From NCBI RefSeq assembly GCF_029784135.1, contig NC_073746.1:303625455-303689454 (forward strand): DNA of 64,000 bases, in the 5' to 3' direction. Origin of the DNA: Toxorhynchites rutilus septentrionalis. Lineage: Eukaryota; Arthropoda; Insecta; Diptera; Culicidae. Below the pieces are notes generated by a model. It was not told where the DNA came from. It was given only the letters and a program-made list of their open reading frames with translations, and made no database searches. Position numbers and translations under genes: made by a program. Positions 34,020-45,985 of this stretch are shown here, piece by piece (positions within the stretch are counted from its first letter, which is position 1; each line of letters begins with the position of its first letter).

Positions 34020-35010
34020 TTCATAGTAACCCATGAGTCTGCAGAAAAAAAAGGACAGCTCCATCAGTCGAACTCTAACCGTGATGGCGAAAACAGTGAA
34101 GCTACTCCGTTCAGAAGTGTGCGTGTTCAAAGAACGGTACCCGCCGCGTCGAAGACGTACATCGTTCGGCACTATTGGACAACAATCAGAGCATCGAAAG
34201 AAAGTCCGGTTTCGGACGGCTGAGCGGCAAGAAGCTCCAAAGGATGCTGAAGAGGAAGATTGAGGGAAAAGTTGCTACATCGCTGCGTGAGCTTGGTCTG
34301 GAGGTCAGTGCAACCGACCAAACAGTGAAAAAGTACCTGGCGAACATGGACATACATGTCAAGAAGCGGAAGTCCCGTAAACTGGTTTCGGAGCTGCTTA
34401 CAATGACGCAGCGACAGTGGCTGAATAAGATGGTCAAGTCGATTTTCCCGGCAAATCGTGACGCGGCGGTGGGGATGTATGACGAGACCTATCTCACCCT
34501 AGGATGGCAACGAATAGCACTTCCCCAACAAAGGAAATGAGCCCCGAAGTGAAATTTATCACACACACCAAGTTCCCCAAGAAAATGTTGCTGTGGATGA
34601 CAATCAGCGAGAAAGAACCAAATCCGCTCTTCTTTAGCTCCGGACTAGTCGTGAACGGGAAAATTTACAGTACGAAGTGCCTGCCGTAAGTTGTGTCGTT
34701 CTGGTCGGATCTGGCGTCGGCCCACTACTCGAAGCGATCGTTAAAGGAAATGGAGCGGCTGAATATCGATGTGGTACCCAAGTCGGCGGACCCGCCCAAC
34801 GTCCCCCAGTTGCGTCTTATCGAGAATTTGTGGGCAAACCTGAAGCGTAAGATCTACTCCAACAATTTTGTCGCGAAAACTGAGAAGGAATAGAAAAACG
34901 AAGAAAGAACTCAAAAATATGCCTACACGCATGTTTTCGTCCGCCATGGCGAATGTTCCGGCTAACTACCGGAAGGCCCCTCGCAAGGGCGTAGTTTTTT
35001 TTTCAAGTAA
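34020..35010 (+). pseudogene. Second DD37E-type transposase relic (different subfamily)
   Basis: Consecutive plus-strand pieces read an HTH region (GRLSGKKLQRMLKRKIEG, then LGLEVSATDQTVKKYL), YDETYLTLGWQ near 34480 (first Asp), VKFITHTKFPKKMLLWMTIS, FWSDLASAHYSKRSL at 34696-34740 (second Asp) and PQLRLIENLWANLKRKIY (Glu). The second Asp and Glu are 37 residues apart, as in ITmD37E, but the sequence differs from the 17.9 and 38.5 kb copies. At least three frame changes and a TAA break it. Confidence 0.8.
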
Positions 35011-35452
35011 GCTAATATAATTACCTTCTATGGGAAATTCATCAAGCTCAATTATCTGTCATTGTTTTTTCTTATCGCCATCCGAAAAAAGTCAATTTTC
35101 AATTTTCAATCAAACGTTATTCGTTTTACTCTGCTTAGTCGGATCGGTTGTTGTAAGTGCGCAATTGTTCATCCAACGTCTTCGAGCGATACACAATTCT
35201 TGGGTCGGGAAACTTCTAGAATGTTTCCGTATCTGGTTACGTTTCCGGAGAGAGGTTCTAAATTGTCGAAGCTGAAAATTCGACGACCACACCTGGCCAG
35301 CATCAATATCCAGGAGGCGACCATCAACCCTTTCGTTACGAGCGTCGTCTCTAGACGACATTTAATTCATACCGCTCTTTATTTATCCTCATTACGTTTC
35401 CAATAGAGATCGGTTGAAATTACTATGAACAGATTGGGTAGAAAGAAGTTTT

Positions 35453-35455
<3 letters not shown>
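35011..35455. other. Spacer, nothing recognised
   Basis: About 440 bp with overlapping short frames on both strands and no motif. Confidence 0.4.
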
Positions 35456-35527
<72 letters not shown>

Positions 35528-38310
35528 GGATTTCTGTCTGTCTGTCTGTTTGATTCTTATGGATTCGGAAACTACTGAAAATTGGTATGTAGGGGTTTTT
35601 GGGGCCGGGGAAGGTTTTCGTGATAGTTTGAGACCTCTCCCCCCTCTCCTTGGGCGTTTGGGTTGCCATACAAATGAAACATAAATTTCTACATTACTCG
35701 AGAATTATTCAAGCAAATGAAACCAAATTGAGCATATTGAGGTATTAGGGTACAATAAATGTTTCTATGGTGGTTAGACTCTCCACCCCCCTCTCTAAGG
35801 GGGGGCTGCCATACAAATGAAACACAAATGTCTGCATTACTCAAGAATTATTCAAGCACATAAAACCAAATTGGGCATATTGAGGTATTAGAGTGCAATA
35901 AATGTTTTTATGGTGGTAAGATACCCCTACCCCTTCTCTTAGGGGGGGCTGCCATACAAATGAAACACAAATTTCTGCATTACATGAGAATTAATCAAGC
36001 AAATGAAACCAAAGGGCCTGGCCGGGTAAGGGAGTAAAAAGTGCCCCCAAACCAAATCACTAGCAGTATGGCAAATATTGTAAAGGATATTAAATAAGAA
36101 ATTTTGGCGGTTTATTTGAACCCCTATGTGGTTTGACGTAGGGTCTATAGTGAAAAACGTACTTCTTCGTTTATTTCACGCCATCCTCAATAGATCTGAG
36201 ATAAAAATTTGAAAAAAAATGAATGTGCATCTTACCACCGTGTATCAAGAAAAATTATCAAAAAAAAAAATTCATCAAAAATTTTAGTACTAAGAAAAAT
36301 ATTTTAATTTTGAAATTTTTTTTTTTGGATTTAGAGATTCAGTATTACTCTAATTCATATTTTAATATGCTCTAACGGCTTTTCTAGATTGATAAATATC
36401 TTCAAGCTGTTTTTATTCAAATATCTAATAATAAATATAAAATAATAAAAAAAATAATGCACAGTACAAAAAAATGTTATAGATTTTCTGGCATTTCGAA
36501 ATTTTGAAAAAAAATAAGTTTGAGACCACAAATCCGATTTGTTTTTTTTTATTTTAATCTTTCAATTGAAAACCACGAATACAATAAAATAATCGATTTC
36601 AAAAAAATTAAAATAATAATGCAGACGACGAAGAAAATTATTTTTGTGTCACACAATGCTCTCAAAAATTCAGGAAAAATTACGCCACATGTAGAAAAAA
36701 GACACATACGAACGCATTTAAATAAAAATTTGAGCAGGAGTGGGTCTCAAAGTTATATTTCTTTTTCAAAATTTCGAAATGCCAGAAAATCTATAAAAGT
36801 TTTTTGTACTGTGTATTGTTTTTAATTTTATTTTTATTATTAGATATTTGAAAAAAAAAACAGTTTGAAGATATTTATGAATCTAGAAAAGCCGTAAGAG
36901 CACATTTAAATATGAATTAGAGTAGTACTGAATCTCTAAATCCCAAATTTTTTTTTTCAGAATTTAAATAGTTTTTTAGTACTAAAATTTTTTATGAAAT
37001 TTTTTTTGATAACTTTTCTTGATACACAGTGGTAAGATGTACATTCAGTATTTTCTTCAAATTTTTATCTCGGATCTATTGAGGATGGCGTGAAATAAAC
37101 GAAAAAGTACGTTTTTTACTATAGATCCTACGTCAAACCACATAGGGGTTCAAATAAACCACCAAAATTTCTTATTTATTATCCTTCACAATATTTGCCA
37201 TACAGCTAGTGATTTGGTTTGGGGGCACTTTTTACTCCCTTACCTAACCACTCTTTGGAAATATAAAAAAATATTTTTTAATACCGCGCAACACTGAAAA
37301 AAATCACACATATCTAGAAAAGCCGTAGAAACACATTTAAATATGAATTAGAGTAGTACTGAATCTTTAAATCTCAAAAAAAAAATTGAAAAATTTCAAT
37401 ATTTTTTTGTTACTAAAATTTTTGATGAAATTTTTTTTTTGATAATTTTTCTTGATACACCGTAGTAAGATGCACATTCAGTATTTTTTCAAATTTTTAT
37501 CTCGGATCTTTTGAGGATGGCGTGAAATAAACGAAAAAGTACGTTTTTCACTATAGATCCTACGTCAAACCACATAGGGGTTCAAATAAACCGCCAAAAT
37601 TTCTGATTTAATATCCTTTACAATATTTGCCATACAGCTAGTGATTTGGTTTGGGGGCACTTTTTACTCCCTTACCCGGCCAGGCCCTTTGGCATGTAGA
37701 GGTTTTAGGATGCAATAAATGTTTCTATGACGGTTAGACTCTCCACTCCCTCTCTAAGGGAGGGGCTGCCATACAAATGAAACACAAATTTCTGCATTAC
37801 TCGAGAATTAATCAAGCAAATGAAACCAAATTAGACATGCGAAGATTTCAGAGTGCAATAAACTCTCTAGACTCTCCACCCCCCTCTCTAAGAGGAGGCT
37901 GTCATACAAATGAAACTCAAATTTCTGCATTACTGGAGAATTAACAGCTATCCATTAATGAAACCAAATTTGGCATGTGGAGGTTTTAGGGTGCAATGAA
38001 TGTTTTTACGGTGGTGAGACACTCCACCCGCTCTCTAAGGGTGGGCTGTCATACAAATGAAATACAAATTTCTTCATAACTCGAAAACTAATCAAGCGAA
38101 TGGAGCCAAATTTGGCATGTGAACGTTTTACGGGGCACGAAACGTTTCTATGGTGAATACACTCAACCTCCCTCTCTAAGGGGGGCTGCCATTCAAACAA
38201 AACACAAACTTCTGCATAACTCGAGAACTAATCAAGCACAATTCGGGATGTGATGGTTTTTGGGTATGAGAAATGTTTCCATGATGGTATGACACCCCTC
38301 CAAACATGAC
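35456..38310 (-). mobile_element. (TA)n/GTCT microsatellite-bearing repeat with tandem array, inverted orientation
   Basis: A TA tract (35456-35525) is followed by TTTCTGTCTGTCTGT, a conserved GATTCTTATGGATTCGG core, and then diverged tandem units of about 135-150 bp (C/T-rich mark at 35793, 35932, 37745, 37880, 38030, 38170). A second such element, in the opposite orientation, is at 47824-48762. TA plus GTCT arrays around a conserved core recall the dipteran 'mini-me' retroposons, but the tandem array is an addition, so the name is tentative. The array is split by the palindromic element at 36010-37692. Confidence 0.65.
36010..37692. mobile_element. Long palindromic (fold-back) element with an extra half-arm
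   Basis: The left end GGGCCTGGCCGGGTAAGG has its inverse CCTTACCCGGCCAGGCCC at the right. The left arm (36010-about 36530) is matched in inverted form by 36750-37247, centred near 36640. A third, partial inverted arm follows at 37320-37692. All arms share AAAAAGTGCCCCCAAACCAA and the block CGCCATCCTCAATAGATC or close variants. Flanks read AACCAAA and TTTGGCATG, which join without loss to the neighbouring repeat phrase AACCAAATTTGGCATG, so no target duplication is evident. No protein is encoded. Confidence 0.75.
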
Positions 38311-38497
38311 AATTGAAAATTTTCGGTAAACTCTGATGGAAAAAGGGAAAATTCGGAAAATTAAATTCCCATATGTTCTACAATTACATAGTGACAAGTG
38401 CTGTTAGTCCATTTGATGTTTGCGCTAGCGAAATTGATCTTCGTTCGTAACTGGAAATGGATTTTAATGTGATGAAACACACTCCTATATCTTCTTC
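38311..38497. other. Short spacer before ITmD37E copy 2
   Basis: Nothing recognised. Confidence 0.4.
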
Positions 38498-38499
38498 TA

Positions 38500-39685
38500 A
38501 AGGGTGTGTCACATCAAATTGCATCACGGAAAAAACGCTGTAGAAATTCGCCCAGTAGACCGATCCTTTTGAAAATTTTAGACAGTAAAATAAAAACTAT
38601 TTAACAACTTTTGGCATTTTCTTTTTATTCATACTTCGAGCCCAAGCCCGTATGCTCGCACCTTCCTCTTTACCCCGTCCATAAGGTTCTGTACAACGTC
38701 AGGTTGTAGTTTTTTTGTACAGAAATCCATTTTCTCTTGAAGTCCGCCTCCGATTTGACAACTTTTGGGTTCTTCCGGAGGGCCTGCTTCATAATCGCCC
38801 AATATTTCTCTATTGGGCGAAGCTCCGGCGCGTTGAGCGGGTTCATTTCCTTTGGCACGAAGGTGACCCCGTTGGCTTCGTACCACTCCAACACGTCCTT
38901 TGAATAGTGGCACGAAGCGAGATCCGGCCAGAAGATGGTCGGGCCCTCGTGCTGCTTCAATAGTGGTAGTAAGCGCTTCTGTAGGCACTCCTTAAGGTAA
39001 GCCTGCCCGTTTACCGTGCCGGTCATCACGAAGGGGGCGCTCTGCTTTCCGCAAGAGCAGATCGCTTGCCACACCATGTACTTTCTGGCAAACTTGGATA
39101 GTTTCTGCTTGCGAATCTCCTCCGGAACGCTGAATTGGTCCTCTGCGGAGAAGAACAACAGGCCCGGCAGCTGACGAAAGTCCGCTTTGACGTAGGTTTC
39201 GTCGTCCATTACCAGGCAATGCGGCTTCGTCAGCATTTCGATGTACAGCTTCCGGGCTCGCGTCTTCCCCACCATGTTTTGCCTTTCGTCGCGGTTAGGA
39301 GCCTTCAGAACCTTGTATGTACGCAGGCCCTCCCGCTGCTTGGTCCGCTGGACGAATATACTTGACAAATTCAGCTTATCTGCGACATCCCGGACCGAAC
39401 TTCTCGGATCACGTCTAAACTACTTAACTACGCGCTTGTGATCTTTTTCACTGACGGAGCATCCATGTTTGCCGTTCATCACCTTCCGGTCGATGGTTAG
39501 ATTCTCGAAGTATCGTTTTAGTACTCTGCTGACCGTGGATTGGACGATTCCCAGCATCTTACCGATGTCCCGATGTGACAACTCCGGATTCTCGAAATGA
39601 GTGCGCAGGATTAATTCACGACGCTCTTTTCCGTTCGACGACATTTTTCCAAATTTACGAAAAATTGTCAGTGAAGCATAATCTC
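38500..39685 (-). mobile_element. ITmD37E-type element, copy 2 (one TIR lost)
   Basis: The left TIR AAGGGTGTGTCACATCAAAT starts right after TA at 38498-38499. The sequence then parallels copy 1 in reverse up to GTCAGTGAAGCA near 39680, where homology stops. The 5' untranslated part and outer TIR (about 140 bp) are missing. It is therefore immobile even with transposase supplied. Confidence 0.9.
38629..39644 (-). pseudogene. DD37E transposase, nonsense plus frameshift
   Basis: The minus-strand start at 39644 (MSSNGKERRELILRTHFE) reads through the site that is frameshifted in copy 1, then hits TAG near 39420 where copy 1 has CAG (VKQFRRDPRSS). The central domain (39368-38720) keeps VMDDETYV, FWPDLASCHYS and APELRPIEKYW. 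Near 38718 a lost base diverts the frame, and the correct C-terminus (LQPDVVQNLMDGVKRKVRAY) continues in another frame to 38629. The lesions are independent of those in copy 1. Confidence 0.9.
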
Positions 39686-40947
39686 TGAAATTGTTTTTTC
39701 ATTGTAGAATCAGTTGACGATAATTGATTGATGATTCATTCTTGCCCTCGCAAAACAATACATTAGCTGATCATATGTCGCAATTTATATCATGTCAATG
39801 CATTGAAAATTTACCTCGAACGCTATTCCGGTGGCCTTTTTCGCAAATGACATAGACTCGGCTACAGTCGATTATATACATGTTGCACCAGCACCATTAT
39901 TCCACATCTCATAACTACATCAATATATCTTTGGCACCGCATGGAAACAACAACAATGACAACTCTTGCAAGTGTCAAATATCATGCTACATGTTATTTA
40001 GTATTGCCTCGAAGGAATCGCACCTCTTGGCATCGTTCGTATAACGTAAACCAAGCGCCAAACAAGCGTTCGCCATAGCATGCATACAGAGCCATACATT
40101 GGTGGCTTGAAGCTAATAGGAATATAAACACTTCTCATCATTTTGCGCTATTCCCAAAAGAAACGCTTCTGTTAATATTACTGGCCTCGAAAAAAGTTGC
40201 ATTACTTTATCATACTCGAGAAAAGCGCAGCTGTCACCCTTAGTGGAGGAAGTTTTGCTACTGGCAAGCGAAACATAATCACATACAAAATTCCAGAACG
40301 ACATTTACTTTCTTGGTGACTTGGAGCGAAATAAACTCTTTTTGTTAATATAAACAACCTCGAAAACAGTAGGAATGCTTCATTATGATCAATCGTTAGT
40401 TGACGCTTGCCTCGAAATTTTATTGCTCCTGGCAATGCGTTCGTTTTTTGCAGGGCTCGAGCCTGCCTTCCTCTCCTTCTTGCTCATCGCACACTACGCG
40501 AAGCGTTCAATTTATGACGCGAAAAGAAAAACACACGTTACGAATAACGCGAAAAACGAACAGAAAAACCAAATGACGATATCCAAGTTGAATTACCACT
40601 GGTGGGGTCCAATCTTAGATCGAAGTGCAACGAAAGCAAAGTGAACTGGATTGATCAACAGTCCGATGCCGATTGAAAGTTTGCTTCAGCGAGATCCACT
40701 GTTTATACTCTAGGCAAGTATTCCCCTTCATTCTTCTACTTTTCCTTTGTTCACGGAGACTTTAAATCCTACGATTTCCCCTCCGTTGGTCGTCGATAAG
40801 TTGCTCGTTATTGACAGCTCCGTTCGGGAAACAAATGGACAGAACAAATATATGGGAAAATGGAAACGCTAAAGTTTTCTTGAATTTTAACCATTTACAA
40901 ACCAGGAAGTTCTAATGTATAGCATATTAAACAAATCTTAGGGAATT
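39686..40947. other. Intergenic stretch, nothing recognised
   Basis: About 1.3 kb of moderately AT-rich DNA. Short frames at 40113-40644 on both strands carry no known motif. Confidence 0.4.
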
Positions 40948-40957
40948 TCCGCTTCGT

Positions 40958-41234
40958 CTTCTTCTTCTTCTTTAATGGCACTAACGTTCCTAGAGGAGCT
41001 TCGCCGTCTCAACGTAGTATTACTTGCGTCATTTTTATTAGTACTTAGTTGAGATTTCTATGCCAAATGCCAAATGACACGCCTTGCAATGCATTCTGAG
41101 TGGCAAGCTCTAGAATACGCGTGATCACAGTGCAAGTCGGAGGAAATTTCTTTGACGAAAAATTCCCCCAACCAGAACGGGAATCGAACCCGAACACCCG
41201 GCATGTTAGTTATGACGCTAACCACTCGGCCACG
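40958..41234 (-). repeat. Complete tRNA-derived SINE
   Basis: On the minus strand it has box A (TGGCCGAGTGGTTAGCGTC), box B (GGTTCGATTCCCGTTC), a body with TCCGACTTGCACTGTGATCA and CTACGTTGAGACGGCGAAG, and a (GAA)n tail. The duplication TCCGCTTCGT at 40948-40957 and 41235-41244 flanks it exactly. At 277 bp it provides the full reference for the split copy at 9566-13471. Confidence 0.93.
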
Positions 41235-41244
41235 TCCGCTTCGT

Positions 41245-42520
41245 TTAGTATGTAAATCGCCAAAATCCGTTCACGGCAAAAATAGTTATCAACCTTAACT
41301 TTATTTCATAAAAACGTGACCTGTTTTCTGATTTGGCACCCTTAATGAAAGATGTAGTTCTACGTCAAAACTGAATATTGTAAACATCTTATGCGAAATT
41401 CTTCGTATTTACATAAATTTCAAAGTTACAAGTGCAAAACTCGACTGAATCATGTTTTCTTTTGAATGGTTTCCAATCAAAGAACAACAATAATGTACGC
41501 AAATATACCATAACTTGACCAACTTTCAGCTTATTTTGACACCAAGAACATTTAATTCACTTACTTCTCTGATGATATGAGAGACAGCATCCAATCAATT
41601 GCGATGAAAAATTATTTTTCCCCAAAAACGTCCATAAAATAATAATTTTCAATTAATTTTCTAAAGATTCCATGACTATACAAAAGGAATGCCCTGAAAA
41701 TATTTTTTTTCTGAATTTTAAAGTTTTTTTTATAACCTTTATGCTGACAATCAAAATAAAACGCCTTTGATGTTTGAATAGAAATGTGAAATGTTTATAT
41801 TATGTTTAAGAAAAGACGATACTTATATAGAATAAGTTAATAAATTGGAAAAAGGGCATTCGTTTTTTTCGGAGATCGATTCTCTGGAACCGATGTTTCT
41901 TTTGAGATTTATTTTTCTCTTTCATTGAATGAAGGCCTTCGGATTCCGAAAATCATTGTATGATAATAAATCCATTGTACGTTTCATTGTGTTCTTGAGA
42001 TCCCCACAAACACCATTTCGGACAACAATCCCCCCTCCCCCTCTACCACGCTGCTAGCTGCGCTTTTGTTTTTTCTTCGATTATGTCCCCTTCCCTGATA
42101 CCTTGTCTGCTGGTTTGAGTGTCAACTTTATTGCAGCGGGTATCGAAGTAAGATTCAACGAATCTTCGACCGCAGTAGAACTCGGACCAGGCTCATTCTT
42201 GCTATGGACATCGTTATACTAGGTCCTAATATGTGTAGTTTTGACGCTGGCTTATCTTATTAAATGGCAATAAGCTTTCTGATGTTTTTCACTCTTACAG
42301 TAAAAACATGATATTCTTCAGACTCTCACAGAAAATTCGAGCCTTGAAGTGACCGATGTGGAGTTTTGCATCAAATTGAAACTAGCGGTGAAAATTGAAT
42401 TTATTTCGAGAAACCTAAACGCACAAAAATCATGGTTTTCACCAGGCGAAGCCGATCAATTCACTACCAAGCAAAACTCGACCGAAAGACTATGCTATGT
42501 AGTCGAAACAAAAAAAATAT
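41245..42520. other. Intergenic stretch, AT-rich
   Basis: Contains TTCTACGTCAAAACTG near 41359 (a GACGTAG word), T-runs and a C-rich spot near 42028. No gene or element was recognised. Confidence 0.4.
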
Positions 42521-42521
42521 T

Positions 42522-42585
42522 TAGAGGCGAATGAACTGAAAAGTTTAAACCCTCTTAAAGCCACAAAGAAGAAGAAGAAAAAAAT
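42522..42585 (+). repeat. SINE tail fragment with (GAA)n
   Basis: GAGGCGAATGAACTGAAAAG, then TTTAAACCCTCTTAAAGCC and an AAGAAGAAGAAG tail. Related to 25331-25393. Confidence 0.55.
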
Positions 42586-43036
42586 ATTGGGAAGAAATCC
42601 GCTATTTACCCGGGGAGGGGCGAAAAGTGTAGATTCAAACGGGGATTACATCACGAATTAAAATACATTGAAGTTCTTCTGATAATTATGCGTTTTGTTC
42701 ATCAGGAAAAAGCGGACAACTCGCACACTTGGTATACCAATGAATATAACTCGATATACATTGAAAAAAAATACGCACTAACTTTTTGTGATTCAGGTTT
42801 TGTGGTTTTTAAATTTACTATAAACAATGTACTGTCTTAAAGATGATTACATTTTATTTTCATCTGGAACAAACGATGTGCAAGAATACCTCAAAGCTAC
42901 AGAATATTATTTTCATGGAGACGACCACAATTTATAGATGAGTTATGTCGAGAGCTAATGAATGAAACGACTAATATGATGCTCTGGAAAGCCTTCGAAC
43001 AATCTATAAGTCATTTCAGTTATACTATACTTTATA
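42586..43036. other. 3' flank of the minus-strand DUF1091 gene
   Basis: AT-rich non-coding sequence. No canonical AATAAA was found on the minus strand immediately downstream of the stop. Confidence 0.4.
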
Positions 43037-43690
43037 CTATTTAACCGTGATATACACCTTATAGGCCACCACCTGCGTCCCTTGGACGCTATCAACCTTG
43101 GCGGATACAACATACTGGCCGGCAGGAAGCATCATGGGCAGGTCTTCCTCCTTTAGCTCAAAACCATCCACCGTATACTTTCCCTTCGGAATGGGACAAC
43201 CCCCTTTCGGTGGCATACTGGACGCTTTGCGCACCGCATCGACTACCGCCGCGTCCGAATTATACAGGTCACAGAACGAACTCTTTCCACTCATCACCGG
43301 TGGGCCATTTCCAGTGGCACGTTTGATCTCATAGGTCGCCTTTGGAAGGAATATTCTAAAATAGTTCAAATTGTTCAACTTTTCAACAACCTACCACATT
43401 GTCGTTTCCCCAGTTTTTGATCAGCTCAAAGTCACCAGTTATAACGAAGCAGTTTCGTTTTTTGCGAGTTACCCGAAGGGTGCCCAGCTTCAGATAGTTT
43501 GAATCAATCTCTGAATCCGGCTCGAATGAATCAATGATCGCGTCGTACATCTGAAACCAATCGATGTAAGCTTTATTTTGATAGGATTGTTCTGAACTCA
43601 GTGCTTGTCACTCACCGCTCCATTAGCAATTAAATTGCCCGACATTTGGAGGAAAACTGTCCAACTAAATAGACCCATGTAGAGCATCAT
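43037..43690 (-). CDS. Small secreted DUF1091 / ML-like protein, gene A
   Basis: Three exons on the minus strand: 43690-43616 (25 codons), 43550-43395 (52 codons) and 43339-43037 (100 codons plus stop), giving 177 residues. Introns are short GT-AG (donor GTGAGT at 43615; donor GTAGGT at 43394; acceptor CCAAAG before 43339) and both joints are phase 0. The first exon is a hydrophobic signal-peptide-like segment with a cleavable-looking end. Exon 3 has the family mark GCPIPKGKYTVDGFELKEED and LPAGQYVVSAKV. DUF1091 proteins are secreted dipteran proteins related to MD-2-like lipid-binding folds; insect relatives include CheB-type gustatory proteins, but function here is unknown. The ATG at 43690 is the first of two adjacent Met codons. 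It is a paralogue of 62206-62849. Confidence 0.85.
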
Positions 43691-45050
43691 TTTCAACCAC
43701 TCGATGCGTCGCGTACGATTCACACTGACAATCCGACCCACTGTAAGCCATAATTTTATTCACTGGTTCGATGAAAAGGTTCATATTCAACACGCAAATG
43801 AATCAGATCACATGTTTTGTTCATGTGATTAATCAGATTCATGAACATCGATGACCCAACTGCTAAGTGCAATCGCGTGAGTGCAGTTTTCCCCGTGACC
43901 GCCACTTGTTTGCCCTTTATCAAAATCGCACTTCAAAGGTTCACCAGTCATTAACAAAGTTGCTCTGAATGCGCATTATAATATTGTCCCTCAAATTGCT
44001 TCAGAAACCCACAAAATCCCAGAGCCGCAACCAGACCCCCTTGTGTCTGACATTATAGGAAACCATAGACGGACAACAACAAAAAGATCCAACCAAAATT
44101 CTTACCACCCCATTCAATCGGAAAACATCTTGTAAGTTTTCGGTTTTTGCTTTTTATTGTCAAAGTTTTTCTGCCCTCCCCGGGCATCCTTCCCTGCTCG
44201 GAAAATGTCAGGCGGCGACGGGGACGATTCCACCTCTCTTCTTAATGCACACTTGGAGCGAAGAAGTCAAGTAGAGAGTGTTTATTAAGCTCCAGCATCC
44301 CAGCCTCCAGCCGCGCGTGCACTCACTAGAGAGAAGTGTGGTGAAGTTCGAAAGAAAATTCTACTTTTCTGGTATTGTTTTTTGCCGCCCGTTGATGAGG
44401 ATTGCTATCGGGACAGGACAAAAGTGAGCCTCAGCCAAAGTACAACTGTTCTCTAATGAAAAGACGTTTTTGTGACCGAACAATCCGGGACGATAACGAC
44501 GACAACGACGGTGGCGGTCGGCAGCGGCTGTTCCAAACGACGAACGAGCCAATTTTGCAGCAATTCTGGAACATTCCCTGCCGGAATGGGATAGGAAGGG
44601 ATAATGGCTTCTGGAGCAGATCAATAATTGGTTTGTCGTATTGAAAATTAATGGATTGCGTCGCGTTAAAAACTTGCGAAGTGGTTTTAATGGTTATTTG
44701 TTGAACTGAGAATTGTCGCTCGTGAATTTCGGAAGTAATGATTGTCTTCAAAAGATTTTCAAATAGGGGATTGTTGTTTCGTTTGAGAACATGAGAACAT
44801 ATTTGACCCATTCCATGAAGTTATTTTGTAATTTATGAGAAACGAGCATTTAAATAACATGTATTTTGAAGCGTACGTCACAAAAATGGATTTTTTTTTT
44901 TGCTTTATCGGATGAACTTAAGTTGAAGCATTTTTTACTCGGATTATTCTTAGCAAACAATGAGGGTCAACAAACCACAAAACTTGGTTAAGATCGGTCC
45001 ACAAATAGAGGAACATAAACTGTCTCAAGAAATTGTTGTCACATCACGAA
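43691..45050. other. Upstream region of gene A; no further gene seen
   Basis: 43790-44110 is moderately balanced in composition. 44360-44660 has overlapping frames on both strands with no motif. The rest is AT-rich. No repeat ends were identified. Confidence 0.35.
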
Positions 45051-45051
45051 A

Positions 45052-45985
45052 AGTAGGGGAACCGCGGGTGATACGGACAATGGGGGTAATATGGACAGGT
45101 GGTTGGTTTGTATAGTTACATTTTGAATTTCCGATTTTTGTTAATGAAAACATCTTCTACATGTTATTCTATAGTATTTAAGCCACCCTATGGCAATGAA
45201 TACTGATCAAAAGTGGAAAAGGGACACAAAAACCGAAAATTATACATGATTCCACGTGAGGATGTAATTTTAGCCTCTTCGATATTAAGCATTTTGAGTG
45301 GTTTAATATCAAAATTCTATCCGCTGATGGTTATATTTCAGTTTGTGAGTTAACAGAGAAGCGATATTAGGTATGTACGGAAAAGTAAATTCTTTTTTGG
45401 GTTGAAAAATTTAAATTATTTAGATAATTGTACTGGTGGGGTAAAACGGACAGTTGCCAGTGGGAGTGAGATGAACTGTGAAAAGTCTGTTTAATCTATT
45501 CCTAAGGAATTCCCTGCGTCTATAAATAGAATTCAAATCGCCAAATGTGGACTGTTTAGAAGCTGACTGTCACCAAAAGCAAAATAGTTGAGGGTTTGTC
45601 CGTTTATACTGCTGAAAAGCACGATATCACTTCTAGGTGGCTTAATTCGATTTTCTCATCATTTAACGGACTTTCGTGATTATTGAAATTATTCCTCTCG
45701 CGATCGATAAACCTCTACGCTTCATATATTACAAACCTGTGCGTATTACCCCCACTACATGTCCATTATACCCGCATCGATGAAAATGTTGTACTTTTCG
45801 GTCTGTTTTTATTTTAGTAAAAACATTGAAAACACTTTTTTGTAAAATATTTGACCGATCAGTTAGAAAAACAGTATATTGAATTGCAAGAAACTGCATC
45901 AAAGTTTTGGAAAACATGAGTTTCAAAAGATATAGTTGAAGTTCTTCTTAACATGTTAGTTTTACCCCCACCTCCTCTATACGAT
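45052..45985. repeat. Dispersed repeat with GGGGGTAATATGGACA-type ends
   Basis: It begins GTAGGGGAACCGCGGGTGAT followed by GGGGGTAATATGGACAGG. Near its end it has the inverse wording (CGTATTACCCCCACTACATG, then TTTTACCCCCACCTCCTC). The inverted ends and non-coding interior suggest a MITE-like or satellite-like family. Exact borders were not resolved. Confidence 0.4.

Noticed and set aside
34020..35010. A third copy of the same ITmD37E family
   Set aside because: Spacing is DD37E but sequence differs throughout (FWSDLASAHYSKRSL versus FWPDLASCHYSKDVL) and TIR words do not match, so it is another subfamily.
35379..35669. Minus-strand open frame with a long IY repeat
   Set aside because: Same cause: TA tract plus GTCT core of the microsatellite-bearing element.
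36520..36825. 101-codon plus-strand frame in the palindromic element
   Set aside because: Composition is AT-driven, it spans the palindrome centre, and it has no motif.
35456..38310. CRISPR-like array
   Set aside because: Units are contiguous, diverged tandem repeats without unique spacers, in a eukaryotic genome.
43037..43378. Single-exon reading of gene A starting at 43378
   Set aside because: The first 13 codons are intron; splice sites and the paralogue at 62206-62849 show that exon 3 starts at 43339.
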